Shown here: in pieces, positions 32,201 through 42,498 of the stretch
How the letters are laid out: each line of letters begins with the position of its first letter
How positions within the stretch are numbered: position 1 is the stretch's first letter
NCBI GenBank assembly: GCA_963931865.1
Contig: OZ007505.1
Coordinates: 6,323,273-6,387,272 of the forward strand
Source of the DNA: Axinella damicornis
Taxonomy: Eukaryota > Porifera > Demospongiae > Axinellida > Axinellidae
Direction: 5' to 3'
Length of the DNA: 64,000 nucleotides
Notes under the pieces: generated by a model
Seen by the model: the letters and a program-made list of their open reading frames with translations, nothing else
Told to the model about the DNA's origin: nothing
Databases searched by the model: none
Program-made: the position numbers and the translations under genes

Positions 32201-34706
32201 AATGTTGGCTAGCGCTTGTGTCTTTGTGCAAACTCTTGCAGACCTACCCACATGGTACATGAACCGTTACAAGAGCGCATGATGACTTCATTGCCGCGGT
32301 GACGATGATGTCATCATGCACTCTAACCAGAAGAGATAGATTGCACTATATTTTTCTCTGCTTTCTATTTATGTATTCTGTGCTGTGTGCCTCCGTGTGC
32401 GTCCTAGTGGTTTGAGGAGCAACAGCAGGACTATGAAGTACTGGACGACCACCTCAAGAAGTTGCACGCAGCCCTGGAGGTGATGATAGGCAATAGAAAA
32501 GGTGAATATCCAATCCTCACCTGCTCTGCTCATGCTTGTGAACTCCTGGTTACTGGGAGGGATGTGATCCTCTCGACCATACACACCTCATTTCAGAGCT
32601 ATGCAGCAGTACAACCGCCTTTGTGAAGAGTGTGGCTACGTTAGGTATGTGATGCAGGGGGTGCATATAGACTCACGTCACTTTGTGTATCACGTTGGCC
32701 GACTTTACATCCCCCTCCTGTGTTGTGCCGTGTAGGGAATGTGGAGGAGAACAATTCGGTGTCTCGTGCTCTCTCCCGCCTCTCGGAGGTGGAGGAGAAG
32801 GTGGAGAGTCTGCACCAGGAACAGGTGGGAAAGGGCTAGAAAGAGAGGGTGTCTGACAGTTCATGTGAAATACCATGGCTCGATCGGAGCACCAGTGTCT
32901 TTTTTCCCATGCCATTCCCACTTCTAGTCTTGATCGCTTGCAGTATGCAAATCTGGAGGGGGACGGCCTGGGAGATCTGGTCACGTGAGGTGATGTCGGG
33001 TAGATAGATGGTACACACGTGGGGTGGTGCCCGATGAACAACAGGGCTGGATGCCAGAGCGTTTGCAAGGCAGCATTTCAATGCCGAAGATGGGTCAACG
33101 TGAAATGGGAAGTATTACATTTGGGCACCACCCCTGTGTGTCTAGTAGTACTGTCTACCATCTGTTTACCACAGATCTCCCCCCTCCATATTTGCATAAT
33201 GCAAGCGATCAAAAACTGGTGTTGGGAACGGCCTGGGAATGAGGCTAAAGTACCAGTGTGTGCATGCTCTGAACACCAGACTATCCATTATGGGTGTTTG
33301 TGTTTCCTTGGCAGCTGAACAGTGATCTCTACGTTTTTGCGGAGACGGTAAAGGACTACATCTCACTGCTGGCATCCATCAAGGTGGGCGGCTCATCGGT
33401 GGGCATGTTGTATGGTACTGAAGCATGAAGAAGGGCTGACAGGTGATCCACTCCTCCACGCTGTGTGCTTGCCACCAGGTGACCTTTGACTTCCGTGTGA
33501 AGGCGTACCACACATGGCAGAGTGCACAGAATACACTGACCAAAAAGAGAGAGACAGAGATGAAGCTCCAGGCAGGCGGGAAGCAGGAGAAGATAGCTCA
33601 GATACAGCAGGAGATCAAGGAGGTGATGAAAGGGGTAGTTAGATAGATAGACTGAGAGATAGATATGTGGATGGAAGATAGACTGGTGGTTGGAAATACC
33701 TTGTTGCATACACGTGGATACACCCACCCGCACACACACACCACACCCTTGCACACACACACTCGTACACACACACAACACACCTGTGTACCACACACAC
33801 GCGTGCACACTACACACATGCTCACAACCACACACACTCTGGCACAGTGGGAAGGCAAAGTGGAAGATGGTCAGAAGAACTTTGAGGAAGTCTCTGAAAC
33901 TCTTAAGAAAGAGGTGAAAAGATTCGAGGTCAGTCACTGTTATCTGAGTGTCAATACTGTCTCTGTGACTGCTGTCAAGTGCACCCATGTTGCCTCCCAA
34001 CAGGAGCAGCGAACCCACGAGTTCAAGACCAAATTCATCTCCTACCTTGAGGCCCTCATGCACATGCAGCAAGAGGTCAGCTAGTACACGTACTGCAGTA
34101 CATCTATAGCTTTGGGGCCCTCCACATGTAGCCTTGTTCCCAGAACGAGAGCCTGGGAACGAGACTACTCCACATGCCACCTGGTGTTGTACTGAGTTTT
34201 TCAGGGTTGCTTCAACAGTAATGCAAGTGGCAGCTGCACTCCTCCTGTTAGGAGAAACTCACCTTGATGCCTCAGGTCTTGCTCTCACCTCATGGATACT
34301 TGAACAGACTGCATCCACCAGCTTGTACTTATAACTAGCCTTGTTTCTAGGCTGCCACTATACCTTACAGCTCAAACCAATGAACACACTTTAAGTAGCA
34401 TCACATCATATTACCAGTGACAGTCAAAGTGAGCAATGGCAACCCACGAGAAGACAAAAAAAAACCACCTCTCACAATGTACAGTTTGCAGTGCCCAGTG
34501 TTGTAGCATGCAGTGTCATGTTTATTTCCCATTTTGACCTTCCTTGTCTCGTTCCCAGATCATTTTTAATTTTTTGCGGTATTGGTGTTGTGTATTAGTA
34601 TTTTGATTCATGTACAGTATACGTAGTATACTACGACATTACTCCTCTTCTGTAGTTGATTCGCCTGTGGGAAGGCTACCTACCTGATGCACAAGCAATA
34701 GCCTGA
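29277..34706 (+). CDS. SNX1: Sorting nexin 1/2 (PX-BAR, retromer-associated)
   Basis: Membrane-bending endosomal sorting protein. Thirteen exons close in phase to 531 aa (human SNX1 is about 522): 29277-29684, 30622-30889, 31403-31481, 31672-31750, 31874-31987, 32408-32501, 32597-32644, 32736-32824, 33315-33383, 33479-33622, 33848-33928, 34004-34075, 34656-34706. The acidic N-terminus has Glu-rich DLF motifs (EDLFSSPEV, LDLFDEEEE). The PX domain (about residues 145-270) shows TTVRRRFSDFLGLHHRM, RIVPPAPEKS, FIERRRASLERYLNRV and the DFLED block. The BAR domain (about 310-531) includes LSRLSEVEEKVESLHQEQ and ends LIRLWEGYLPDAQAIA, matching the SNX1/2 C-terminus. SNX1 and SNX2 are vertebrate paralogues, so the symbol stands for either. 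Confidence 0.95.
30147..30192. mobile_element. 9-bp-TSD foldback MITE, 46 bp copy
   Basis: TAGCCTCGTTCCCAGCC ... GCCTGGGAACGAGGCTG between GGGTGGACT repeats (30138-30146, 30193-30201). Lies in SNX intron 1. Confidence 0.88.
30553..30585. mobile_element. 9-bp-TSD foldback MITE, 33 bp minimal copy
   Basis: TAGCCTTGTTCCCAGG ... GAACGAGGCTA between TAAGGGTTC repeats (30544-30552, 30586-30594). One of the shortest copies in the window. Confidence 0.88.
30890..31330. repeat. Intronic minisatellite, GGGACGGAACGGGATGGGAG units
   Basis: About 440 bp of variable units of roughly 16-21 bp fill SNX intron 2 immediately after the donor. Open in several frames but not coding. Confidence 0.88.
31768..31809. 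mobile_element. 9-bp-TSD MITE family, decayed copy
   Basis: CAGCCTCATTCCCAGAC ... GTCCTGGGAATGAG. The right terminus is eroded and the target duplication is not clear. Lies in an SNX intron 18 bp after the exon 4 donor. Confidence 0.65.
32266..32329. repeat. CAAGAGCGCATGATGAC palindrome
   Basis: The arms GTTACAAGAGCGCATGATGA and TCATCATGCACTCTAAC are inverted repeats. Same family as the hairpin at 36364-36440 and the half copy near 34960. Intronic in SNX. Confidence 0.7.
32885..33246. mobile_element. Longer inverted-repeat element related to the 9-bp-TSD MITEs
   Basis: The right end reads as family sequence (GGCCTGGGAATGAGGCTA). Sub-terminal arms TTGATCGCTTGCAGTATGCA (near 32932) and TGCATAATGCAAGCGATCAA (near 33193) are inverted repeats. 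A diverged relative lies near 40460-40545. Flanks GAGCACCAG / AAGTACCAG resemble a degraded duplication. In an SNX intron. Confidence 0.6.
34129..34167. mobile_element. 9-bp-TSD foldback MITE, 39 bp copy
   Basis: TAGCCTTGTTCCCAGAACG ... GCCTGGGAACGAGACTA flanked by CTCCACATG (34120-34128, 34168-34176). In the last SNX intron. Confidence 0.9.
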
Positions 34707-35203
34707 CTGCCCTATGTAGACATCCTAGAAGTTGTGTTTAGTGCTGTACTTTAGAACATTTTTGAGGTTAATTTGCTTCAATTCTTGTTGTACCATCTGT
34801 TGTTATAGCTGAAACAATAATTATGAGAACAGGTTGAACTGGAGTCCTCTAGCTTGGTGCATACTGCGACGCCAGCTGGTCAAACTGGGACTCCTAAGGA
34901 GAAAGAAGTAAACATTCGAGAGTTACTAAACTGGAACCTTGGTACACAATGCAGTGTAGGGTCACAAGAGTGCATGATGACATCACCATTGAGGCATGCA
35001 GAAAGACGATAGGCTTGTGTACATTATGCTGGCATAATTTTGGGGCAGAAGGTATGAGTGGTTAATTGATGTGTGTCAAACCATCAATGCAGCACACAAA
35101 CATCCTCTACCCCTATACACCATCTGACAGTGAACTTTGAACTATTACTTTGGTCATGGGTGACTCAGAGTCATGTGTAGAACTAGAACACATGAACAGT
35201 AGA

Positions 35204-35540
35204 TACCGTAGTTGCAGTTAATTTCGCGGTGGAGAAATTTTCGCGGTATTCGCGGATGAAGTAAGACCGCGAATATTAAACCCGCGAAATATATTTTCAC
35301 AGCTAGCGCTAGGCATAACAGTTACTGTCCTTCGTGTTCCTGGGCTCACGCTCACACAGTAGCTCTTCCCCAGCAGTTGCTTCGCTGTAGACGTGCTAGC
35401 CACGCATACACAGTTCCATCAGCACGATCGCACGTGTCAATAGTAAGTTATTCCCACCGCGAAATATTTGTGTGTGTGTGTCACGTTTAGTGGCTAGACC
35501 GCGAAATTTTTGGCACGCGAAATAATCGGCAACTACGGTA
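35204..35540. mobile_element. TACCGTAGTTGC-ended MITE, 337 bp
   Basis: Ends TACCGTAGTTGC and GCAACTACGGTA are inverted repeats. The terminal TA could be a Tc1/mariner-type duplication. The internal TTTCGCGG/CCGCGAAA motifs recur symmetrically. No transposase ORF. Confidence 0.7.
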
Positions 35541-35605
35541 GTAAGCTAGCTAGTGAATAGCAAGTAGTGGCCGCTACAGAAAATAAACGTATTTGTATAT
35601 TCAAC

Positions 35606-35657
35606 CAAGAGCGCATAAGTAGGTCACGCCTCTGCGCGACCTACTTATGTGCTCTTG
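35606..35657. repeat. Palindrome with 20-bp arms
   Basis: CAAGAGCGCATAAGTAGGTC, a 12-nt spacer, then GACCTACTTATGTGCTCTTG. Confidence 0.85.
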
Positions 35658-36363
35658 ATTCAACGTATGAAACAAAGTTGAGCATAATAAGTGACTTTTT
35701 CTCAGTTTTGAGCATAATCACATACTTATTATATATAGTTGCCATACATTTACTCCCATAGAAAAGCGTGCAATTTTTTTCCAAATTGCACGGTTATTGT
35801 AGCCCGAGGGCTGTCAGAAATTGCACAGTTACGAAGCAGCCGCGGCGCGCGCTAACCAATCAGGTGAAGCTCCGCCCTAGCAACGAGCGTCCGCATCATG
35901 GCTACGCCTCGTTTTCATTAGCAACAGTTGAAAATGGCTGTACTGTGTGAGCGCTCGCGTTGTTTAAGCATTTCTGTACCTGAGCTGAAGAAATGCTGTG
36001 AGAACTGAACGATAGCATGGCGAAAGTGTTGTCACAGAAACGGTGGCACTAGTAGCGCTGCAGCTGTACTGTTCGCTATCGCTCGTGCAATTACTTTGCC
36101 TGTTGCTCGTGCAATTATTTCCCAAATTGCACTCGAAACCCATGTGATTACCTATACTAATCGGTACATTGCAAAAGCATAATGGGGAATGTCTTTGAGC
36201 ATAGGAGAATAGCATAATAGGCAAAATAAAAAGCATAATGTACACAAGCCTAAACGATGATGTCATCACATGCTCTTGAGGGTCATTGTGACTCCCCTGC
36301 ATGCCTAGTTCCCATCAGGAGCTAGGCTCAGCCATAGAGGTGGAAGCTACCACTTTCGGCAAT

Positions 36364-36440
36364 GGGTCACAAGAGCACATGATGACATCATCGTCACTGC
36401 AGTGGAATGATGTTGATGTCATCGTGCGCTCTTGAGGGTC
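36364..36440. repeat. GGGTCACAAGAGCACATGATG hairpin element
   Basis: The arms read CACAAGAGCACATGATGACA and TGATGTCATCGTGCGCTCTTG. The flanking sequence (GGTGGAAGCTACCACTTTCGG) is present on both sides in direct orientation, so the element sits in a larger local duplication. Confidence 0.7.
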
Positions 36441-36805
36441 ATTGTGACTCCCTTCCCTGCATGCCTCAACTCAGGGATCAGCCACAGAGGTGGAAGCTAC
36501 CACTTTCGGTAACGAGTGAATTTACAAGGACACTCACTCCACACAAAATAAGTTTGTTTGCACATAAACTGCACAGGGTACCAGAGGCAGAGCATTAATG
36601 GTAATGAACTGTCCTCCTGAATTGGTCAGGATTCTTTTGATGCCCCCTCTGCCCATGTTTCAAGTCCTTGAACACATAAGTCAGGTTACCTGTTTGACTA
36701 GCCTTTTGACTGGCAGACAATAGCATTTCCTTACTGTACATGCATACACATGGTATTTGGGGGCTGGCATTTGAGGATGGATGCCTGTCCTACACAGGCA
36801 GCCCT

Positions 36806-36839
36806 TAGCCTCCCGCACCCTAGCCTGGGAATGAGGCTA
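36806..36839. mobile_element. 9-bp-TSD MITE family fragment
   Basis: TAGCCTCCCGCACCC ... TAGCCTGGGAATGAGGCTA. The left arm is mutated and no clear target duplication remains. Confidence 0.6.
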
Positions 36840-36858
36840 CCCACACCCAGGCTCATTT

Positions 36859-38605
36859 CTAGGTCTGAGGAGGCTTGAAATGAGAAAGATGCAGCTCGTG
36901 AGCCTAGGGTACAGAATTATGGGTCCATAATACATGGCGCAAATCCTAGTTCTTTTGTTTTGTTTGTTTGTTTGTTTGTTTGTTTTTTTTTGGGGGGGGG
37001 GGGGGGGGGGGGGGGGAGTGAGGGAGGGTTGACTACTATGTCTGTTATACAACTGATGGTTGCTGATGCTAATTCGAGTGATTTCACACAAGAGGCCAAC
37101 CAGTAGGTGGCTGTGTCAGTACCTTTTTCTTGTATTCCTGCACAAACCGGTGATCACCATGGCCATCCATCAGCTGGGAGAGGAAGCGGTTACTGGCCTA
37201 CAGGGAAACAGTGCACACTATCACTGGCTCCCATTCCCACGCTAGTGCTGGCTCATTCCACACCAGCTTGGGCCCAATCCAATACTGGTTTGGTTCCACT
37301 GACCTCCTGGGGCTTTCCCAGATGCTGGGAGACCACGACCAGGTTCACCAGGGTCTCTGGATTATTGCTGTCCTGTAAGAGTTGGGATGCAGTGTGAGAG
37401 TTGTGTAACTTGCAGCAACACAGGCTATCTTGCTAAGGGAGTAGATTGAGTGAAAACAGACTGTGCAAGATGGTCTGAGATTGAGGGGAGTTACAGGCAA
37501 GACTCAAAAGAACTCCCCATACCTTAGTCAGTGCCTCCTGAAGCAGGCTCTCTGCTTCATCAAACTTGCCCTGCTGCATGTAACAGGTGGCCTGTGGACA
37601 GACAGTGGAGCAACCTCACGGCAGGAAACACAATTACATTTGTATAGATCCATTAATTCCATAGCATTTTTCACCATAGAACCTGGACGGCCAAAAGATC
37701 TTGTGATGTGGATATTGACCAACCAGCATGTGTCACGGTGATGTAATGCCCTCCAGTTCCCATGGTAAAAGATGCTATGAAATCCATCTATACATGCAAC
37801 AAGGTGTGAGGGAGGGGGAGGAGGATATACTTGTCCATTGAGGAGGAGTGGTGTGGATGTGGTCTTGTCAGCCATCTCCTGGAAGATATAGTACGCATCT
37901 TGACACTTGTCGCCGCCCACTGCTAGGTTGAACCATGCCAGAGACAACTGTGTCAGTGTAGCATCATCATCCTTCTCTTGCATGCCCTTCACCTCCTTCC
38001 TGCAGAGGTGGGGGGAGGAAGGTCACCTGCCTGCTAGGTAACGCTATATGGGTCACAATACATTCCAAACTACAGTGCCGCGGTAGTACTGACCTGGCAA
38101 GATCCACTCTGTGCATTGCAATGTAGATCTGTACTCGCATTGCAGTGCTGCAAGATAGTAGGAGGGAGGGGAGGGAGGAGAGGGAAGGGAGGGAGGAAGA
38201 GGGAGCATGGATGAGGGGAGAGGAAGTGGGAGAAGGGAGGAGGGAGAGAAGCGTATACAGGAGTCAGAACACTGTACCATTTGTTATACAGTAGCTGTAG
38301 CGAGTTGACCTACCCTTCCAGGGACTCCGACTGGTTCAAGCAGCGCAGGGCAGAGTCAAAGTTCTGTTCATGGTAAAACACAGAGGCAGCCATCAGGATG
38401 AACATGTCATTGCTGGCATCAACGCCACTGGTCAGCTTGCTCTCAATCTCCTTCAACAGGGCCTCCCTGAGAGCACGAAGGAAACAAGAAGTAGGAGGCA
38501 AGGGGGGGAGTGGGGGTTGACTGATATTACATAACTTGTTTGCAATTTCACAAAGGGTAGTCAAGCATACAGTTCGGTGACAAAAGCTACACCCCCCCTC
38601 TTCCA

Positions 38606-38646
<41 letters not shown>

Positions 38647-41600
38647 CTTCCCCACCTCCTGCTGGGGCTGTGCAGGTACTGTGCCAGTACTCTGATGGCC
38701 TGCACCTCAGCTGGGGAGGACTGCTTCACCTCATCCAGTACCACTGCATACTTGCGCTGTGGAGCAACATACATGTACACATACACAACCACAGTTAGCA
38801 CAAGCACTCAACTTCAGAGTGAGCAAATTGGCTAATGAAACTTCCAGACTGTGGAATGATCCGATTAGTCACCACATAGAAGGGAAGACAAATCTCCCAT
38901 TGGATTGTGGTGTGCAGGGTGAGTGGTGGTCAAACCTGCAGCTGGTACTGTGGTAGTCTGGTGCAAACATGTAGGTACTGGGTACTACCTAGCCTCATAC
39001 CCAGGCCCACACAAGGAACGCTGGGCCTTGTGATACCTGGCAAAATTCCCGTATGTGCTGAGGTCAGCGGTTTTAGGCGAATCACGTTCGTCCATTGCCA
39101 ATTACTGCATAGTAATTACATTCTTTACCCAGTGAAAAGTGTAGCCGTTTGATAAAACCGCTGTTCAAGCCTTCAAGACTCGCCTCTGGTCACTCCTTGG
39201 CAAGGCTTTCCACTTAGCATCACCAACAGCTACCTGCCGCGTGAATTCAAGTAAGGAATGTAATCGCTTACGCAATTATGCTGACTGAGGAATTTTGCCA
39301 AGCGTCACCAGGCCCTCTTCTGCATTCTGCATGAAGGCCTGGCTACGAGGCTAGGTACTACCAGAGTGGAGAGAAATTTTCCAGAAACAAACTGCACTTC
39401 TCATGGGGTGGGCGATAGGGTCTGGGAACTTACCATGACTCAGTAATCACCAATCAGATTAGGGGTGTGGTCAAAGGGTCTAGCAATAATAGGACACGCT
39501 GCCGACCTTTGAGAGGCGCACTGCACAACTTTTGAAAGGCGTGATGACAGACCCAGCAAATTGGGCATTGTCTATATTCTATGACAGTGAGATTATTCAC
39601 GGAAGGTGCTTAGACTGTGTCTACTTCATTGGACATGTAAAATAAAATTATTGGTCATCTCAATGTCCAAAAACCACATCATAGGAACATGCAAAAATGT
39701 GCTATTTTTCACTCGACCTTTTTGGTTGCGTGGATGATTGAGCTCACCTGTGCAATGTAGGCTCTGTACATGAGTACATCTCTCTCCACTGCTACTGCAG
39801 CAGATGGACGCTGTCGTGTGTGTGTAGGAGTTGGTAGATGAGAGAAGGGGGTGGTGGGAGATGGGAGGAGTGTGCGTGTGTGTGGGTTGTGGGTGGGGGC
39901 AGATGGGAGAAGCAGAAGGGGGTGGTGGGAGATGGGAGGAGTGTGCATGTGTGTGGGGTGTGGGGGGGGGGGAGGGTGGGGGCAGATGGGAGAAGCAGAA
40001 GAGGGTGGTGGGAGATGGAAGGAGTGGTGTGTGTGTGTGAGTGTAGAAGGGGGGAATAGGCAGACGGGGAAGCAGTAGTAGGGGGTTGGTGGGAGATGGG
40101 AAGAGTGTGTGTGTCTGTGTGGGTGCATATTCACACCATTGAGATTGCTAGTGGTGCAACCAGTATACTGAAACATTTTGCAACAGCAATTACTCAACGG
40201 TACAAACTGTGAGTATGAGGGTCGTTTGATGGGCCATCTATTGCCAACATAGGCAGTACATGATTACCTCAAGCACACCATCACCTACGCCATACCGTAT
40301 CCATTCCAACTAAGGTGCCTCTCCAGTAAAGGCATCCCTTCTGGATAAAGACGAAATTTCCCATTCTCACTATGAATGCTCTGGCCTCCAGTTCTCAGAC
40401 TGACTACAAGAAATGACCTCGAGATGGCACTGCTCCCTGTGTGTCTCCCTCTGTCTACATCCGTACAGGACCAGATCTCCTAGGCCTCCCCCCTCCGTAT
40501 GTGCATACTGTAAGCAATCAAACACTTGAAGTGGGAACGAGACTGGACTGTAGGGTGATTCTGGACACGGCACTTCACAGCCTTCAGATTCACTCCTTTA
40601 GCAATTCTTCCGAATATGGCTAAAGTGCACATGCGTACCCTCCCTTTGAATTTTCCGATGCTGTACAGTTGTTACCAAAAACTGTTCCTAGAGACTGAAA
40701 GCTGGGGCCGTGTCCTCGGTTTATACCCATGTCCTCGGTTTATACCCATTTCGTCTAATCCCATTTCGTCTAACAAAAGGTGCAGGCGTCCCATTTCGTC
40801 TAATTTTTTTTTTTTTGGTACACCTCTATTGATTAGCTATACTATAAAGTCCTTTGACTGGTCACTTGAACGTTTGGTTACCAATCGTTTGCCAACCAGA
40901 GCGTGTTTTTCGACTACTTCAAGACGACATGGCTCGATGGCATGTTCCCTGTTCGCATGTGGAACATGTATGCCCTGGAAGGTCCACGCACCAACAACCA
41001 CGCAGAAGGATGGCATTCGAAAGTGCGGAAACTGGCAGGAAAAGCTCATCCAAACATTTACGAAGCAGTCACTTTGTTCCAGTCCGAGCAAGCCGCCACT
41101 GAAGTCAGCATCGTGCAGTTGGCAGCAGGAGGAGGAAGTATAGAAACTATGAGAAGAGACTAATGACTATTCGGGAGAAGGGGACTACAGCCTGAGTGAA
41201 CTAGTCAAGGCTTGCAGTCATTGAGTGTCCTTGTAATATTTTTTGTTGTTGCTGTTTTCTTTGTTGTTAGGTGTTTGTTACTTCTGCCACGTTGTTATAG
41301 TCTTAGTCTGTCATGTAGTTACAAAACATAGTTTTAGACGAAATGGGACACTTGCACACTTTGTTAGACGAAATGGGATTAGACGAAATGGCATGACACC
41401 ATGTCCTCAACCCCTTAATGTCTGGAATCCCCTCACCACTTCAGATATGGGCTGAAGCAACTCCTTCCCATGTGACCACAGTGGTACCACAGATATCAAA
41501 GCATAATATCTATGGTGGTACTATGCTGGAGATAGGGCCTGCATCAAAAGTCAAAGCTGGTAACTGTGTGATGCAAACAGAGCTAGGCGAAGAGACCCCC

Positions 41601-41797
41601 TCCAAAATTATCAAGTGGTTGTGAAACTGCACTCAACACGCCAAGACTGAAATTGATGTTGACTAGAACTTTATACAGGCCAATCTTGTAACCCCCTTCA
41701 CCTTGATCTTCTGGGCCTCAGTGATGCAGTGCTGGAAGTTGCCTAGGAAGAAGGCATTTCTCACGTCGAACAAGACATCAACCTCGCCACTCGCCAT
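36859..41797 (-). CDS. COPE: Coatomer subunit epsilon (epsilon-COP)
   Basis: COPI coat subunit, a TPR-like helical protein for Golgi-ER traffic. Nine exons are firm: 41797-41702, 39810-39748, 38756-38656, 38466-38314, 38147-38094, 37999-37831, 37591-37523, 37372-37304, 37197-37123 (283 codons). Signatures are [82 protein letters not shown] and [18 protein letters not shown]. The C-terminal exon is uncertain. An in-phase candidate at 36903-36859 encodes 14 residues plus stop, giving 297 aa (human COPE is 308), but it lacks the conserved FDRL tail. Reading through the exon 9 donor would instead give a 12-residue tail. Introns carry minisatellites, a poly-C tract, a 364-bp MITE and a MULE fragment. 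Confidence 0.93.
36980..37016. repeat. Poly-T/poly-G tract after TTTG repeats
   Basis: (TTTG)n followed by a T run and about 28 G. Exact length is unreliable. Between COPE exon 9 and the candidate last exon. Confidence 0.85.
38609..38644. repeat. Poly-C tract beside the COPE exon 3 donor
   Basis: About 36 C on the + strand, ending 12 bp from the exon edge, so the COPE pre-mRNA has a long G run just after its 5' splice site. Confidence 0.85.
38990..39353. mobile_element. Full-length-type 364 bp member of the 9-bp-TSD family
   Basis: Starts TAGCCTCATACCCAGGCCC and ends GGCCTGGCTACGAGGCTA. Exact 9-bp duplications GGTACTACC lie at 38981-38989 and 39354-39362. Sub-terminal inverted segments include GGCAAAATTCC / GGAATTTTGCC. 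No ORF. It may represent a parent of the short foldback copies. In COPE intron 2. Confidence 0.88.
39825..40125. repeat. Intronic minisatellite, GGTGGTGGGAGATGGGAGGAG plus GT-rich units
   Basis: Four to five units of about 60-70 bp, each with GGGAGATGGGAGGAGTGTG and a (GT)n stretch. They begin 15 bp upstream of COPE exon 2 on the transcript. Confidence 0.8.
40559..40715. mobile_element. GGACACGGC-ended MITE, second copy
   Basis: TTCTGGACACGGC ... GGGGCCGTGTCC, collinear with the 6709-6872 copy. The MULE fragment lies directly to its right. Confidence 0.72.
40737..41398 (+). mobile_element. Internally deleted MULE-like transposon with transposase C-terminal fragment
   Basis: Termini of about 60 bp carry the unit CCCATTTCGTCTAA three times in each arm, in inverted orientation. 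The element is bracketed by CATGTCCTC (40728-40736, 41400-41408). Inside, frame 40903-41163 encodes a transposase fragment with [17 protein letters not shown] and HPNIYEAV, the pattern found near the C-terminus of MULE/FLYWCH-type transposases. The catalytic N-terminal part is missing. It sits in COPE intron 1. Confidence 0.7.
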
Positions 41798-41863
41798 GCT
41801 TTATGCAGTTCAATTTTACTTTCCCTTAAATTAGAAAGTAGACTACTTAGCATGATCGTGATC

Positions 41864-42248
41864 TAGTCTCGGAACCAGACCCTTCAGGTGGGGGAGGAGG
41901 AAAGGGTCTGGGCACGTTCCTACATTCGAGTTGTCCTCACGGAACGTAATTATGCGTGGTAATTAGCGATCAACTGCGATACCACGCGCACAATCACAGT
42001 CGACCTGCTCGTTGCTCTCCTCGACTTTTTGTCAGTCGCTCGCGGGTAACGCAGTAGGGCACAGTGATTCGCCATGTCTAGTCACTGGCGACACAGAAAG
42101 CCTGGAGAAAAATCATTTCCCTGACGTCATTCGCGATCAACGCTTCTGATTCGTTAGGTCAACATTCCGACCTGGGGACAACTCGAATGTAAGATGGTGC
42201 CCAGACCCTTTCCTCCTCCCCCGCACGAAGGGTCTGGTTCCGAGACTA
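41864..42248. mobile_element. 385 bp TIR element with 9-bp duplication (GGTCTGG subfamily)
   Basis: The ends TAGTCTCGGAACCAGACCC and GGGTCTGGTTCCGAGACTA are exact inverted repeats. The target duplication is ATCGTGATC (41855-41863, 42249-42257). Inner arms GACAACTCGAATGTA pair with TACATTCGAGTTGTC. No ORF. It lies between COPE and the small GTPase gene. Confidence 0.9.
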
Positions 42249-42498
42249 ATCGTGATCATCTGTGCTGTGATAATGACAATAACCACCAACAAGTATAACA
42301 CAAAAGAAAATGATTCAGTCCAGCTGAGTTGGCCAACCAGGGCACAATTTGTTCATCAATAAAAACCATGCATCAACAGTAGCACACGAGTGGCCGGCGG
42401 AAGTGCACGAGCCCCCTACAGCAGGTGGTGTTGAGCAGAGATGGCAACCAGTTCCGAACACAAGCATTCATGCTAATTCAAGAATCATTTCCAGTCGC

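Larger units (their letters stand above)
34707..36858. other. Convergent intergenic region built largely from palindromic elements
   Basis: No gene supported. It contains a TACCGTAGTTGC element, a 20-bp-arm palindrome, GTGCAATTT-type repeats (about 35770-35795 and 36107-36132), two direct copies of a unit of about 110-170 bp (36243-36355 and 36415-36510), and a MITE fragment. Confidence 0.55.
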
